A DNA stretch of 64,000 nt from Lentinus brumalis (Eukaryota > Basidiomycota > Agaricomycetes > Polyporales > Polyporaceae): positions 62,001 to 126,000 of the forward strand of contig MARA01000006.1 of NCBI GenBank assembly GCA_001792895.1, given 5' to 3'. Made by a program: the position numbers and the translations under genes. Position 1 is the first letter of the stretch, and each line of letters begins with the position of its first letter. Shown here piece after piece: positions 1 to 9,348 of this stretch. The notes under the pieces were generated by a model that saw only the letters and a program-made list of their open reading frames with translations, searched no databases and was not told where the DNA came from.

Positions 1-769
1 TTGGACAAGGTGTGGGATAGTGGATACTACCCCTCGCGGTGGGCTCCAATTTGACGTGCGTGAAAGTTACTTCAATAGAATAGCTTTCACCTGAGGCTCT
101 CGGATCGGACAGGGATCGGAGTTCACCTCAGTCGTTCGTGTAGTTATGATGTTCAACCTGCAAAGGTAGGTAGAGATAAGGTGAGTCAATGATGAATAGC
201 TCCTCGATGGAACTGCGACTGGGTCTATCGGAGACCCCGTATGTATGCTTGACTACTTCTGATATCGGATCATACTTGACTTCACTTGGAGGATCACTCG
301 GGATGCCTCAGTTCATAGACGTGCGGGCGTGCTTAGGACTCATAGACGTAGAGAGTAACGATGAGAGGACTGCTAGCTTCGCAGTGACTGACGAGCGTAC
401 TTGAGGGCACTCAACTTGAGAGTGGGAGGGAAAAACTCGTCCTCCAACCCTCAGAGGGTGGGGGCTTATATACTGTCTCTACGGGAAATTTACAAATACT
501 ACCAAACAGTCACTAGTCTTATTGTCCTGGCTCAGACAATAGCAAGGGAACAATGACACATGAACAATGGAGGTGAGCACAATCAAAGGAAGGACAATGC
601 TGAGGAGACAATGGCGTGGGAGTAAGTCAAAAGAACAATAGAGAGATGAAAGTAGCACTATAGAGAAGTTGTCGAAGTCCGAGAAAGTTCTCAGAGACAA
701 TGAAAAAGTAACACAAACCTTCCAAGTTATTCACGGGCTTAGAGGGGCACAATAACATCCATGTGATAG
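1..769. other. Left-edge non-coding, repeat-like DNA
   Basis: No reading frame here looks like a real protein. From about 530 to 800 the short word ACAAT recurs roughly eleven times on the plus strand (for example near 533, 549, 561, 577, 592, 607, 631, 692, 748, 770 and 798), a spacing that suggests a transposable-element leader or satellite-like decay product. A TATATA-like box lies near 470-475 inside a pyrimidine/purine mixed stretch. I cannot find long terminal repeat borders or a primer-binding site, so its class is open. Confidence 0.4.
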
Positions 770-1530
770 TACAATCGAGTTTGATTGTACGCCAAGATAG
801 ACAATGAGACCATTCGCGTCAACCCAAGAAGTACATGCATAGCCTGCAGTCCCTGTTGTCGTACACGTTCAGTCAAGAAGAGCACCATTGTCCGTGTTGT
901 TCCCCTCCTCGATGAGGTTTCCGTCTACGTCGTAACGTGGTCCTGTAGTCACGGTGCGCGCCACGTTAGGCGCGAAGACGATCGCAGAAGGGCTCTCCGA
1001 CTCCCAACTCTCCCTGCGTTCCTCCCTGGAGTCGAGGTCGAGGAAGCTGTTCTCCCATCGCAGCTCTAGGGTCTCCAGCTCGGCTATGATCGAGGCAAGT
1101 GTCTCCTCCTCGCTATCCTCGGTCTCGAAGACGGTGGTGGTCATTCGACAAGAGGGATGCGGTCTCGTCCGGCCAGTAGGCAAGAGCAGTATCGGCACGA
1201 GCAGGGCCCATCTCCCATTCCCTCGTGCGCGTGAGGTCCAGATCGAGGACGATCTCCGAGATGGCTGCTGAGATGACGGAGTCCTCCGAGGAGGTCTGGG
1301 TGTCGTCCTCGTACATGTCTCCGATGTGGATGGAGGGCGTGGGGGTCTCGACGTGTCGGGTGAGTCCAATGCTGTACTCGCTGTCGCGGTAGATGATACG
1401 AGGGGGCGCAGTTACCCTGATCAATACGGGGTTCGAACGAGTGACACGGTTGATTAGGCGCGGTTGTTGGTAGGCTTCAGTCGCGTGTACCATCCTGTAA
1501 TAGTGTTAGTCATGTTCCGTGCGTGACACT
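770..1530. repeat. Tandem repeat unit 1 (CpG-rich copy)
   Basis: This stretch is repeated immediately downstream (1535-2578, after removal of an insertion). Both copies begin with an imperfect or perfect GTACAATC...GATTGTAC palindrome followed by the same GCCAAGATAGACAATGAG stretch, and end with the same CATGTTCCGT stretch. Unit 1 keeps most of its CpG dinucleotides. It also preserves the uninterrupted target site (TA at about 840-841, before GCCTGCAG) that is occupied by a mobile element in unit 2. Confidence 0.85.
869..1493 (-). pseudogene. Relic ORF in repeat unit 1 (unknown family)
   Basis: A minus-strand ORF starts at 1493 (MVHATEAYQQ...) and runs through an acidic, Ser/Thr-rich region, then leaves frame near 1140. 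A second frame continues the similarity from there, through a Glu-rich stretch containing LELRWENSFLDLDSREE, to a stop at 869. In repeat unit 2 the matching site is in frame while other positions are broken. The two copies therefore carry complementary lesions of the same ancestral ORF. I do not recognise the family; given the repeat setting, a transposon-encoded accessory or gag-like protein is possible but unproven. Confidence 0.5.
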
Positions 1531-1607
1531 ACGAGTACAATCAAATTTGATTGTACGCCAAGATAGACAATGAGACCATTCGTGTCAATGCAAGAAGTAC
1601 ATACATA

Positions 1608-1884
1608 CTGTACCATTTCGAATTGTTCGACCAGCCCTGTGACCCGTGACAGGCCGATTTTGTCGAACATATTTGACCAACCGGCCGGTGACCGTGACAT
1701 TGGGCGAAAATTCGACCAAAATTAGCCACAAATAGGGCGCGCGACAGCGCGCCGCCCCCAGCATATGTTAGCGCCGGCCGGGTGGTTTCGACCAGCCTCC
1801 GAGTGACGCGTGACAGGCGCCCAAATTCCGACCAATTCGGGGGCCTGTTATGCGTGACTGGTCGAACAATTCGAAATGGTACAG
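1608..1884. mobile_element. 277-bp MITE-like element, 27-bp perfect TIRs, TA target duplication
   Basis: Left end 1608-1634 (starts CTGTACCATTTCGAATTG) and right end 1858-1884 are perfect inverted repeats of 27 bp. The element is flanked by TA at 1606-1607 and 1885-1886. The neighbouring repeat unit shows the same site unoccupied with a single TA (about 840-841), which proves an insertion. A central hairpin (7-bp stem at 1736-1742 and 1747-1753, loop GACA) sits almost exactly at the midpoint, and the interior shows weak long-range inverted similarity, so the element may fold back. It has no coding capacity. A TA duplication fits Tc1/mariner-type transposases; the autonomous partner is not in the window. 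Confidence 0.9.
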
Positions 1885-1913
1885 TAGTCTGCAGTTCCTG
1901 TTGTCGTACATGT

Positions 1914-2563
1914 TCAGTCGAGAAGATCACCATTGACTGTGTTGTCCTCCTCCTCGATGAGGTACCCATCAACGCCATAATGTGGCCCTGTAGTCATGGT
2001 GTGCACTGTGTTAGGTGCAAAGATGATTGCAGAAAGGTTTCCCAACTCCCAACTCTCCCTGTATTCCTCCCTGGAGTCGAGGTCGAGGAAGCTGTTCTCC
2101 CATCACAGCTCTAGGGTGTCCAGCTTGGCTATGATCAAGCCGAGTGTCTCCTCCTCACTATCCATGGTCTCAAAGATGGTGGTGCTGGTGTCATCCGACA
2201 AGAGAGGTGTGGCCTTGTCTGGCCAGTAGGCAGGCGCAGTATCAGCACGAGCAGGGCCCATCTTCCATTCCCTCATGCGCGTGAGGTCCAGATTGAGGAT
2301 GATCTCCGAGATGGCTTCTGAGATGATGGAGTCCTCTGAGGAGGTCTGGGTGTTGTCCTCTTCAGAGTATCCAATGTCGATAGAGGCCGTGGGGGTCTTG
2401 ATGCGTCAGCTGAGTCCAATGCTGTATTTGCTGTCATGGTAGATGATCCTAGGGGCGCAGTCACCCTGATCAACACCAGGTTCGAACAAGTGATGCGGTT
2501 TATTAGGCACAGTTGTTGGTAGGCTTCAGTTGTGTGTACCATCCTGGATTTAGTGTCAGTCAT
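1914..2563 (-). pseudogene. Relic ORF in repeat unit 2 (same unknown family)
   Basis: This is the counterpart of the unit 1 relic. It starts at 2563 (MTDTKSRMVHTTEAYQQ), loses frame around 2450, and regains recognisable similarity downstream through DSEEETLGLIIAK and LELRWENSFLDLDSREE to a stop at 1914. Many codon changes versus unit 1 come from CG to TG/CA transitions. It is non-functional as it stands. Function and family are unknown. Confidence 0.5.
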
Positions 2564-2578
2564 GTTCCGTACATGACA

Positions 2579-3727
2579 ATGTTTGATTCTTGTCCCTCAA
2601 TCCATGTTTTGACCCCAGTCCCTTGATTCACCTTACGATTCTCGCATCCCCGATTCCTGTTTCAACTCACTCACGCTTCTGACCCCTGTTACCATACTTG
2701 TCCCTATGTTCCCACCTTGCTCCATCGCTCATGGGGGGTGTTGGCTTTTGGCGTCTGGATGCACCATTTCACTTGGATATTCCTGCCATTTGATTATCTT
2801 GTTGTATCTAGGTCTAGCTACTCGACCTTGTACTTCACATGTTTGCAATGAGACACCCCTGCCTCCTTGTCACTCTTGTTGCTCATCTCTCTCGGTCTTA
2901 AGTCAAGCACAACCCGTACAACCTGCAAACTTTACAGGCCTGGCATGGCCCAGTGAGCCAACTGGCTTGGCCGGCCTGGCTTCTGGCTTGGGCCCAAGCC
3001 TGGCACAACACTACTCACACTGGAATCGTGCCATAGGCTCAAGCAACATCTCGCAAAAATACTTTGAAGGTATGTTAATGAGATGCAATTGCACCAAGAA
3101 CTTAGATCATAGAGCAGTAGCACGAGTATCGCGATCTCCAGGGCTCATTGAATCAAAAACCCTTTGCAAGTGTCTGCCGGTGATAGTAATTCAAGCGAGG
3201 ACACCACCCAGTCTGAGTTGGCATCGCGGTGCCTGTTTTCATCCCTTACCTCACTCGAATATCTTCACGCAGGGGTTCTAAGTGTTAAACAATTTAACAG
3301 CAGCTGTAAGTCGGGTTTCAAGCTATGGATGACTCGAAGAGCTGGCTGCTATCAATGTACGAGCTAGCGCTCCGGGTCGCTTCTCCAAGCATGAACGTCC
3401 CCGAGGGATCGCTCGCGGAGACTGAGACCGTGTCTATGTAGGCAAGAAACCGCGCAATGTTGAACTTTGTTTCGACATGAGACGTGTCGCCAGCCGAGGT
3501 CCACACGCGTGAGGGGCGGCAATATAATCGGAGGATCTTCCGTTACATCGCGAATACAGTGGCATGTCATATTGCAGAGTACATAGACGTGATGACGAGA
3601 GATCCCGGACATGATGGTAAGGGGCCATGGCGTACCCTCGAATGCTTTTTACCAGCGCGACACAACACCGAGCCCGCGTATAGTATCATATCTCTCGAAC
3701 GACGAACCGACCGACGAACACGACCCC
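2579..3727. other. Non-coding spacer with GGCCTGGC-rich low-complexity patch
   Basis: No convincing gene. Around 2935-3005 the words GGCCTGGC, TTGGCC and CTTGGGCC recur, giving an imperfect low-complexity patch. The remainder up to the 3' end of the ribosomal protein gene shows no repeat or RNA structure that I can support. Confidence 0.4.
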
Positions 3728-4462
3728 TCATGCAGAAGCCTTCGCCACGGCCTTGCGAACGGTATCTCTCCGTGCCTTCTTGGCGAGCATGACGCAGAAC
3801 CGCTCGAAATCGTTGATCGACCTCCGCTTCGCGATAGCCTCCCGCTTCTGCGCCCAGGAAGACTTCTGCCACTTCTCGACCGTGCCGTCCTTCTCGAGGT
3901 ACTTGCGGACGACACCGGTGCCAGCGCCGCGGGGAAGAGAAGAGAGGACGAAGGGCGTAAGGGACAGGTGGCGGTAGGGGAATGCCTGGCGGGGAACGCC
4001 AGTGGTGGGCCCGTCAATGATAGCCTGCAGGATGTAACGACGTCAGCTTGCAGAGATATGAGCCTACCAAGACCTTACGCACCCGGTTGTGGTCAATGAT
4101 CTCCACGATCACGGCAATCTTGCCCTCCTGGGGGCCGGACTTGAGGAGGACAACTGCACACGCACAGAGGGAAACCCGGAACCGTTGAGGACGTCATGTT
4201 TTGAAGACGAGACGATGGAATACATACCCCGCCCGACCTCGACGAAACGCTTGAAGTTTGATGGTTGTGCCTATTGGGAGAGCAAGGCGCATGAGCACTC
4301 ACAGATCTCCAAGTCGTCGAGCCGTAACCCTGTCCCCCCGTCATCCAACCAGGACCTATCCCATCCATCCCCTTCTCGCCATTCGACTTCGCTCTTTCTA
4401 CCCAGACAGCCTTCCGGATGACCTGCGGGACGGATTGGCAGCGTTTGGAGACTCACCGGCAT
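3728..4462 (-). CDS. RPL14: 60S ribosomal protein eL14
   Basis: Cytosolic large-subunit ribosomal protein. I read four coding exons: 4457-4462 (only Met-Pro), 4228-4270, 4083-4153 and 3728-4024, joined at GT...AG boundaries with consistent phases. They give 138 residues, the usual fungal length. Recognisable family signatures are FKRFVEVGR near the N-terminus, SGPQEGKIAVIVEIIDHNR (the KOW-like beta-barrel region), DGPTTGVPRQAFPYRHL, and a basic C-terminus with FERFCVMLAKKARR and AVAKASA. The tiny first exon is typical of fungal ribosomal protein genes but is the least certain part; an alternative first exon cannot be excluded. The gene is divergent from the OB-fold gene at 4648, and the two share a short promoter. 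Confidence 0.93.
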
Positions 4463-4647
4463 GTTGTTGAGCTTGAGGAGGTCGTTGACGGTGTCGAGGA
4501 CGGGGCTGCCAGGGAAAGAAAGATCTGCTTACGTGAGCTGAGCGTCGCGGTCAGCGTCTGTCACTGCGTCCCACGTGGCTCGCGAACTTCAAGCGCCTTG
4601 TTGGACTTTGGCGAACCACACGCCGGCACTCGCGCGCAAACCGATGC
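4463..4647. promoter_or_regulatory. Short bidirectional promoter between eL14 and OB-fold gene
   Basis: The start codons of the two divergent genes are only about 185 bp apart. A donor-like GTAAGC on the minus strand near 4530 suggests that the eL14 leader may also contain an intron. No TATA box is obvious. The positional assignment is by layout only. Confidence 0.4.
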
Positions 4648-5795
4648 ATGACTCGCTACCGTCTATTCTATGGCGCACCCGCGGCGAAAGATCTGGCCAG
4701 CCCTCGAAGCTCGTACAGCTGGCAGACCATCACGCCCCATCGAGCGGACCCATTGCCGCTGACCTTGCCTCCCTCTACACTTGCTGCGGCCAGTCGGCGT
4801 ATCTCTATGCTGTATGAGAAGGTGATCTTCAAGGAGACTGGTGACGAGCAGGATCTGTCTTTCTCTGTTGAGGACGCTGATGACACACAGCCGGGTCAGT
4901 CTGGCCGTTTCGTCCTTGAACCAGTTAGCTGATAGCGAAGATACGCAGAGGGTATAACGACCGTCATCACCTGGCCCGCGACCACCCAGGGCGGAGATAC
5001 CACATCGCGCTCTCGCATAGACATCACCTTCCTTCGTCCTTCAGCCAGCGTCTCGCGAGTTCGATCCGAGCTTGTTACGCAGCAAACACAAGACACCGGT
5101 TCCTACGACTTCTCTGACGCGTCTTCCATTGCCAACTTCCCTGCGTTCCACTTCAGCCTCCATGGTCTCACACCGCTCGCAGCGCTACTATCGCAGGCGG
5201 AGACGGCCCGGGCGAGTCACGCACACAAGGGGTCGCGTAAAGTGCACCTTCTCGTGGCGGTTCTCGAGATTGAAGGTCCTGACTCCATACGCGTCAAGAG
5301 GGGTCCGGACGCCGGGAAAGAGGTGTCCCTGCTCAAGCTCGTTCTAGGCGACGAATCTGGGGGCATCTGCAAGCTGAGTGCCTGGCGCGAAGTTGCGGAG
5401 GACTGGGCAGGATTGAACCCAGATACACACGCGTCTTCGCAACCAGTCAAGAAGGGAGACATTGTATTTCTCGAGAGTGCGTAGTTGATGGCCCTGTCCT
5501 CATGACTCGCACTCATGGTTCTACGCCCGAATATTCTCACCTTCTCCGCATTGTGTTCCTAGACATCCTCGTCTCATGGGATCCTGAGCTCAGCAAGAAT
5601 GCGGCCGCGGTGCCCATCAGCTGCTCTGCATCGCCTCAGTTGAAATCAAGACTCGAAGTCTGCTATCGCGCCATGCCCTCTGTGCCTCAGGATGCTCGAC
5701 TCCGGCCCGACCTTCGTCTCGGACTCAGCGACGCAGTAGTGCGCAGGGTTGCCTCGGTCGTCAGATGGTTCGAGGGCATGGCTGGCCTCTTATAA
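4648..5795 (+). CDS. OB-fold nucleic-acid-binding-like protein
   Basis: Three coding exons: 4648(?)-4894, 4949-5476 and 5563-5795. Intron 1 (54 nt, GTCAGT...CGCAG) and intron 2 (86 nt, GTGCGT...CCTAG) restore one continuous frame of roughly 335 residues. The central part looks like an OB-fold beta-barrel: HLLVAVLEIEGPDSIRV, a GPDAGKEVSLLKLVLGDE strand-turn-strand, CKLSAWREVAEDW, then KKGDIVFLE. The C-terminus contains a basic, Arg-rich helix pair. This resembles single-strand-DNA-binding folds of the RPA70 or shieldin-2 type, but that is a fold-level impression only. The first Met is uncertain; a downstream Met at 4808 precedes the clearly conserved-looking part. It probably acts in DNA metabolism, which is inference. 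Confidence 0.7.
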
Positions 5796-7116
5796 CGGGC
5801 GTATCTGGACGGCATATGGACGGGAAGGGACATAGCGCTACGCCCGAGGAGTGATGTGAGCAGCGTTGACATTTCCGAGTCGGAATACCACGGGCGCGAT
5901 GTGAGCTTCTTTGACCTTGTATTCAGGACATCGAGATTCCTTCTTCGCACGACTGACGCCCCCGTGAGCAGATCAGTGACTGCGGTCTGTGGTTACAGCC
6001 TCGTCCGAAGCCAACTCTATCACCGAGCCCTTGTCGATCCTCGTGGAGCATCCTCCCAACCGCCCGCGCGGTCATGCGGGTCGACTGCGCAAGCTTCCAC
6101 AGCGTCCGAGGAAGACATCTCATGATGGAGCGCGGACGAATGGATGCAGCATGGAACGGTGAACGAGCGCAGCCCACCACCCTAAACCCGAGAACCACGC
6201 CAGCAAGTGGGACCTATAGTCTGGAGAGGGACGGGAAGAGTTTTGTATTTGTATACGACTTCTGGTATCATGTGTCCGTATACGTACTAAGAGTATAGTC
6301 CGGGTATGAGCTGCGGTTTTGTTCGAAAGTGTCTGCAAAGTCCCTAGGGCTAAAGCAATGTCCGGCAAGGCTACGGAAGGTCTCGACTGGCCACCGTAGG
6401 GAATGTCAAGTCCGTGTCGTCGTGGGAGAGAACTCGGGCAACTAAACGAATGTAGGTCGTCAAGACAGTAAAGAACGACAATGACGCGGGGGGCTGCTGT
6501 GAGCTGCACTACTAGGCGTCGGGGGTGGATGAAGTAATCGACTAGCGGAATACGTACGTGGTACGTGAGGAAAGTACACTACGACAGTATAAGAAGGGTG
6601 TAGTGTACATCTTATACGAGTTCTGCAATATGTCCGAATCGTCCGCTGTGAAGTAATGAAGAGAAATGCAAGAGGCGATTGTCTAGGAGTACAGTGATGT
6701 GAGTAGTCCGAGAACGAGTAGTCCGACAGCAGGTGTAAGTAGATACATATAGTAAGGTCCGTGCCGTTTCTTTGTCAAATGTCAGAATCAGAAGAGGTAG
6801 TGTCCGAAAGGTAGGGGGCGATGTCCGACAAAGGGGGTAAACAAGTCCGTCGTAAGCCCAAAGATAGTCCGAAGCAGTGCGTAAACGCGGGTCGAAAGTG
6901 ATAACGCTCTCGAAGCGCGGAGGGTGGCGGCCATGCAGCGCCAGGGTACAACAGCTTCAAGCGAAGAATGCAAAGCAGGTAATGAGCGTGACGGTTCGTC
7001 AATCGAACGTTAGTGCATGACTGTGAGGTGAAAGAGCTGGCGCCGCCCAATGACCCGCGGTCCATTGGGACGGCGAGTTCTTTCGTGGTAGAGTCGTAGA
7101 GGGGCCGCATCGACCT
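5796..7116. other. Convergent 3'-3' intergenic region
   Basis: Lies between the stop codons of the OB-fold gene (+) and the Zn2Cys6 gene (-). No coding frame is supported. It contains the GTCCG cluster (listed separately) and a 9-bp inverted repeat GTACACTAC/GTAGTGTAC at 6574-6582 and 6600-6608 with a 17-nt loop, which could form an RNA or DNA hairpin. Confidence 0.5.
6274..6871 (+). repeat. Strand-biased GTCCG motif array
   Basis: The pentamer GTCCG occurs 13 times on the plus strand, at 6274, 6298, 6360, 6410, 6632, 6641, 6706, 6721, 6757, 6802, 6823, 6845 and 6867, usually as TGTCCG or AGTCCG. About 0.6 would be expected by chance in 600 bases. I see no CGGAC in the same interval. Nine copies fall in the 240 bases after 6632. 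The complement CGGAC contains CGG, the half-site commonly bound by Zn2Cys6 regulators, and such a gene is adjacent, but no binding is shown. Confidence 0.6.
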
Positions 7117-9348
7117 CTACTCGCCATCCAGGCAACTCTGGACTTTTGCTGAATGATACGCTGTCAACGCGCGTGGTATGTGAGACCTTGAACGAGCGCA
7201 GGATGGGAGAGAACGATCCACATACCGACTAGAGGAAACTTGGCGCCGAGCTTCGTCATAACGTAAAGCAACGCCTCGAGGTCTCCCCGGACCTCCATTG
7301 TGTTGAGGGGGTCCGGCCATGATGACTGTAGCCTAGCTAGCTCGTGCTCGAGAACCTTGGCCGCGCTGGCCCAGCATGACTAGAAGAAGAAAGCATGCGT
7401 CAACTGAACGTTCCAGAGATACCATCGCAAGGACTTACGCCAACGACGGGGTCAAGGAACTCAAAATCGGCATCCGTGATGAGCTTTGTGACATGGATCA
7501 GTGATCGCGCTGCGCGAAGGCACTTGTCGCGAGAGCCGGTGTCATCCAGCATGAACGGCGCATGCAAGCGGATCATGGAAGCATGGGCAAGGCTATGAAT
7601 GACGATCAAAGCGTACTTGTCGTCGGGCATCGCACCTCCAACTTGATGGAGCGGGACGAGTGTCGTGGTGAAACGCATGATGCTGTGCTCGAACGCGCTG
7701 AAGTTCTCTGAGAAAGCCCCGGACGCGAGCGACCCTGTATGGCACAGCGCCATTAGCACATACTGGTAGCGGAGACCATGTGACTCACGAGGGCTCCAGC
7801 TAGAGGAGAGTCTGTTCGCGCCTTCGTACAATGCGGAGACCTTGACTCGTAGAGCAAGGGTTGAGAACCCGCTGAGCGAATTTGACTGCGTTTGGAATCC
7901 GCGGATGGTGGGGGACCCTCCGCCGATGTCGAGTTCTCCCTGTGAGGCCGTTAGCAACGCGACGCCTTGCAAGTAGCTCGCACTCTGACTCACGTTCTCG
8001 TAATCCTCGACCCGCTGCGGCCAGGGCGTAGTGATGGAGGCCCAGGGGTGATCGCTGTCAGGCAGTGTTGCCGGTCTGCGGAGCATGACAGACCAGCAGC
8101 GGTCCAGGTTGTAGACTTGCCAGAACGTAGAGATGCGTTCGCCGCGCTCGATGCTGTCTTTGGGAGGCGGCAGATCAAAGGACGCATCCCAGCTGTCGAG
8201 GAGGGGGACGTTCTCTGAGCCGATCTGATGAAGCCTACACTGGATCGCAAGGGTGGATGCGGCAGCGGAGTAATAGCTACCCTCTAGCAGTCTGCCGTTT
8301 GAGATGTAGTAGACTGAGAGTAGACAGCAAGCTTGCACGATGTCGACGGCCCTGTTTGTGTACTGCAGAGCGTCGGCGAGGGCGGTGGTCGCACGGGAGA
8401 GGTAGAGCTGCTCATACTGGCTGAGGGAGCCTGGGCGAGAGAGATAACACGCCCAGAGGAAGATGGCGTTCATCAAGACCGGATGGCGTTGTTCGGAGAC
8501 GGGAGCGCGAGCGAATCCCGGAGGCGACCGACGTGAATGTCGAGACCGCATTGGTGACGATGGGGAATGAAGATCTCCAAGCTGGGAATAGCGTGCGACG
8601 CGTCAGAGAGGTGTGAGAAGCGGAAGAATACGGGACAGGGCGGACTGACAGAATGTGATCAAGTGGCGGTGCGTCCATGCCATTGTACGGGACAGCGGGA
8701 ACGGAAGCCAAATCCTAGAGCGGAAGAGTGAGATGGTGGTGGGATATGGAGAGAGCGAGGACATACGGTGCCAAAGTTGAAGTTCTCCCATGCCCTGTGG
8801 TCGACCTCTGGGGAGTCCAGCGACAAGGGACTGAGCATGCTCCTGCGCGTCTGCTCGTCGAAGGGGATGGGGGAGGCGGATGCGGAGTAAGTGAGTTTGC
8901 CGGGGGAGTCATAGCTTGAAGAAGACGAAGACTCTGAATAGTAGGGGGAGAGGGCGTGGGGGTCGAAGAGGGTCATGGAAGGGGCGGACTGCTCTGGGTT
9001 CTCGAGCTCCTTTACGCGCATCTCGAGGCGGGCGATGTGCTCTCGCATGAGCTGTGTTCTTGTCTTGCCTTTGCCGTCGTCGTACTCGCATGCGTCTGTC
9101 TTCTTGGCGCGGACGCACTGTGCACACGCGGGCTTTCCGCCGTCACATCGCTGGGAAGGGGTTGGCGAGCGCGAGAGGAAAGCGAAGGGGGAAGCTCACC
9201 ATCTTGCGTTTGCGGCAGCGCAGACATGCCTTTCCTGTAGAGCGCGCGCGCGGGGTTAGTGGGTGAGCGGAGGGAGGGAGGGAGGGGGCGGACCTCTCTG
9301 GAGGGGGACCGGGCCGGTGGAAGAAGTGGATTTGCGCTCCTCGGCCAT
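7117..9348 (-). CDS. Zn2Cys6 fungal transcription factor (with one apparent frameshift)
   Basis: Nuclear regulator. The start at 9348 (MAEERKSTSS) leads into a binuclear zinc cluster assembled across introns: CLRCRKRKMRC, then CDGGKPAC, AQC and a final Cys in KKTDAC, i.e. C-X2-C-X6-C-X6-C-X2-C-X7-C. A dimerising helix follows (MREHIARLEMRVKELE), then an acidic/Ser-rich linker and the fungal-specific TF domain (PF04082-type) with LEIFIPHRHQCGLDIHVGRL, NAIFLWACYLSRPG, CCLLSVYYISNGR and FWQVYNLDRCWSVMLRRP. The last exons end AYHSAKVQSCLDGE. One problem: between LALPSPNNA and HPVLMNAIF the frame must shift by one base near 8481-8492, with no room for an intron. This could be an assembly indel or a true lesion. 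Targets are unknown. Confidence 0.85.

Larger units (their letters stand above)
1535..2578. repeat. Tandem repeat unit 2 (CpG-depleted, interrupted copy)
   Basis: Second copy of the 770-1530 unit, carrying a 277-bp insertion at 1608-1884. Its left border is a perfect 22-bp palindrome at 1535-1556 (GTACAATCAAA and its complement). Compared with unit 1, differences are dominated by CG to TG or CA. In the 38-base block 950-987 versus 1995-2032, all eight CpGs of unit 1 are TG or CA in unit 2. This is the signature of deaminated methyl-cytosine in a silenced repeat. Confidence 0.85.

Noticed and set aside
2930..3010. GGCCTGGC-rich patch as a satellite
   Set aside because: Copies are irregular in spacing and sequence; low complexity is the safer description.
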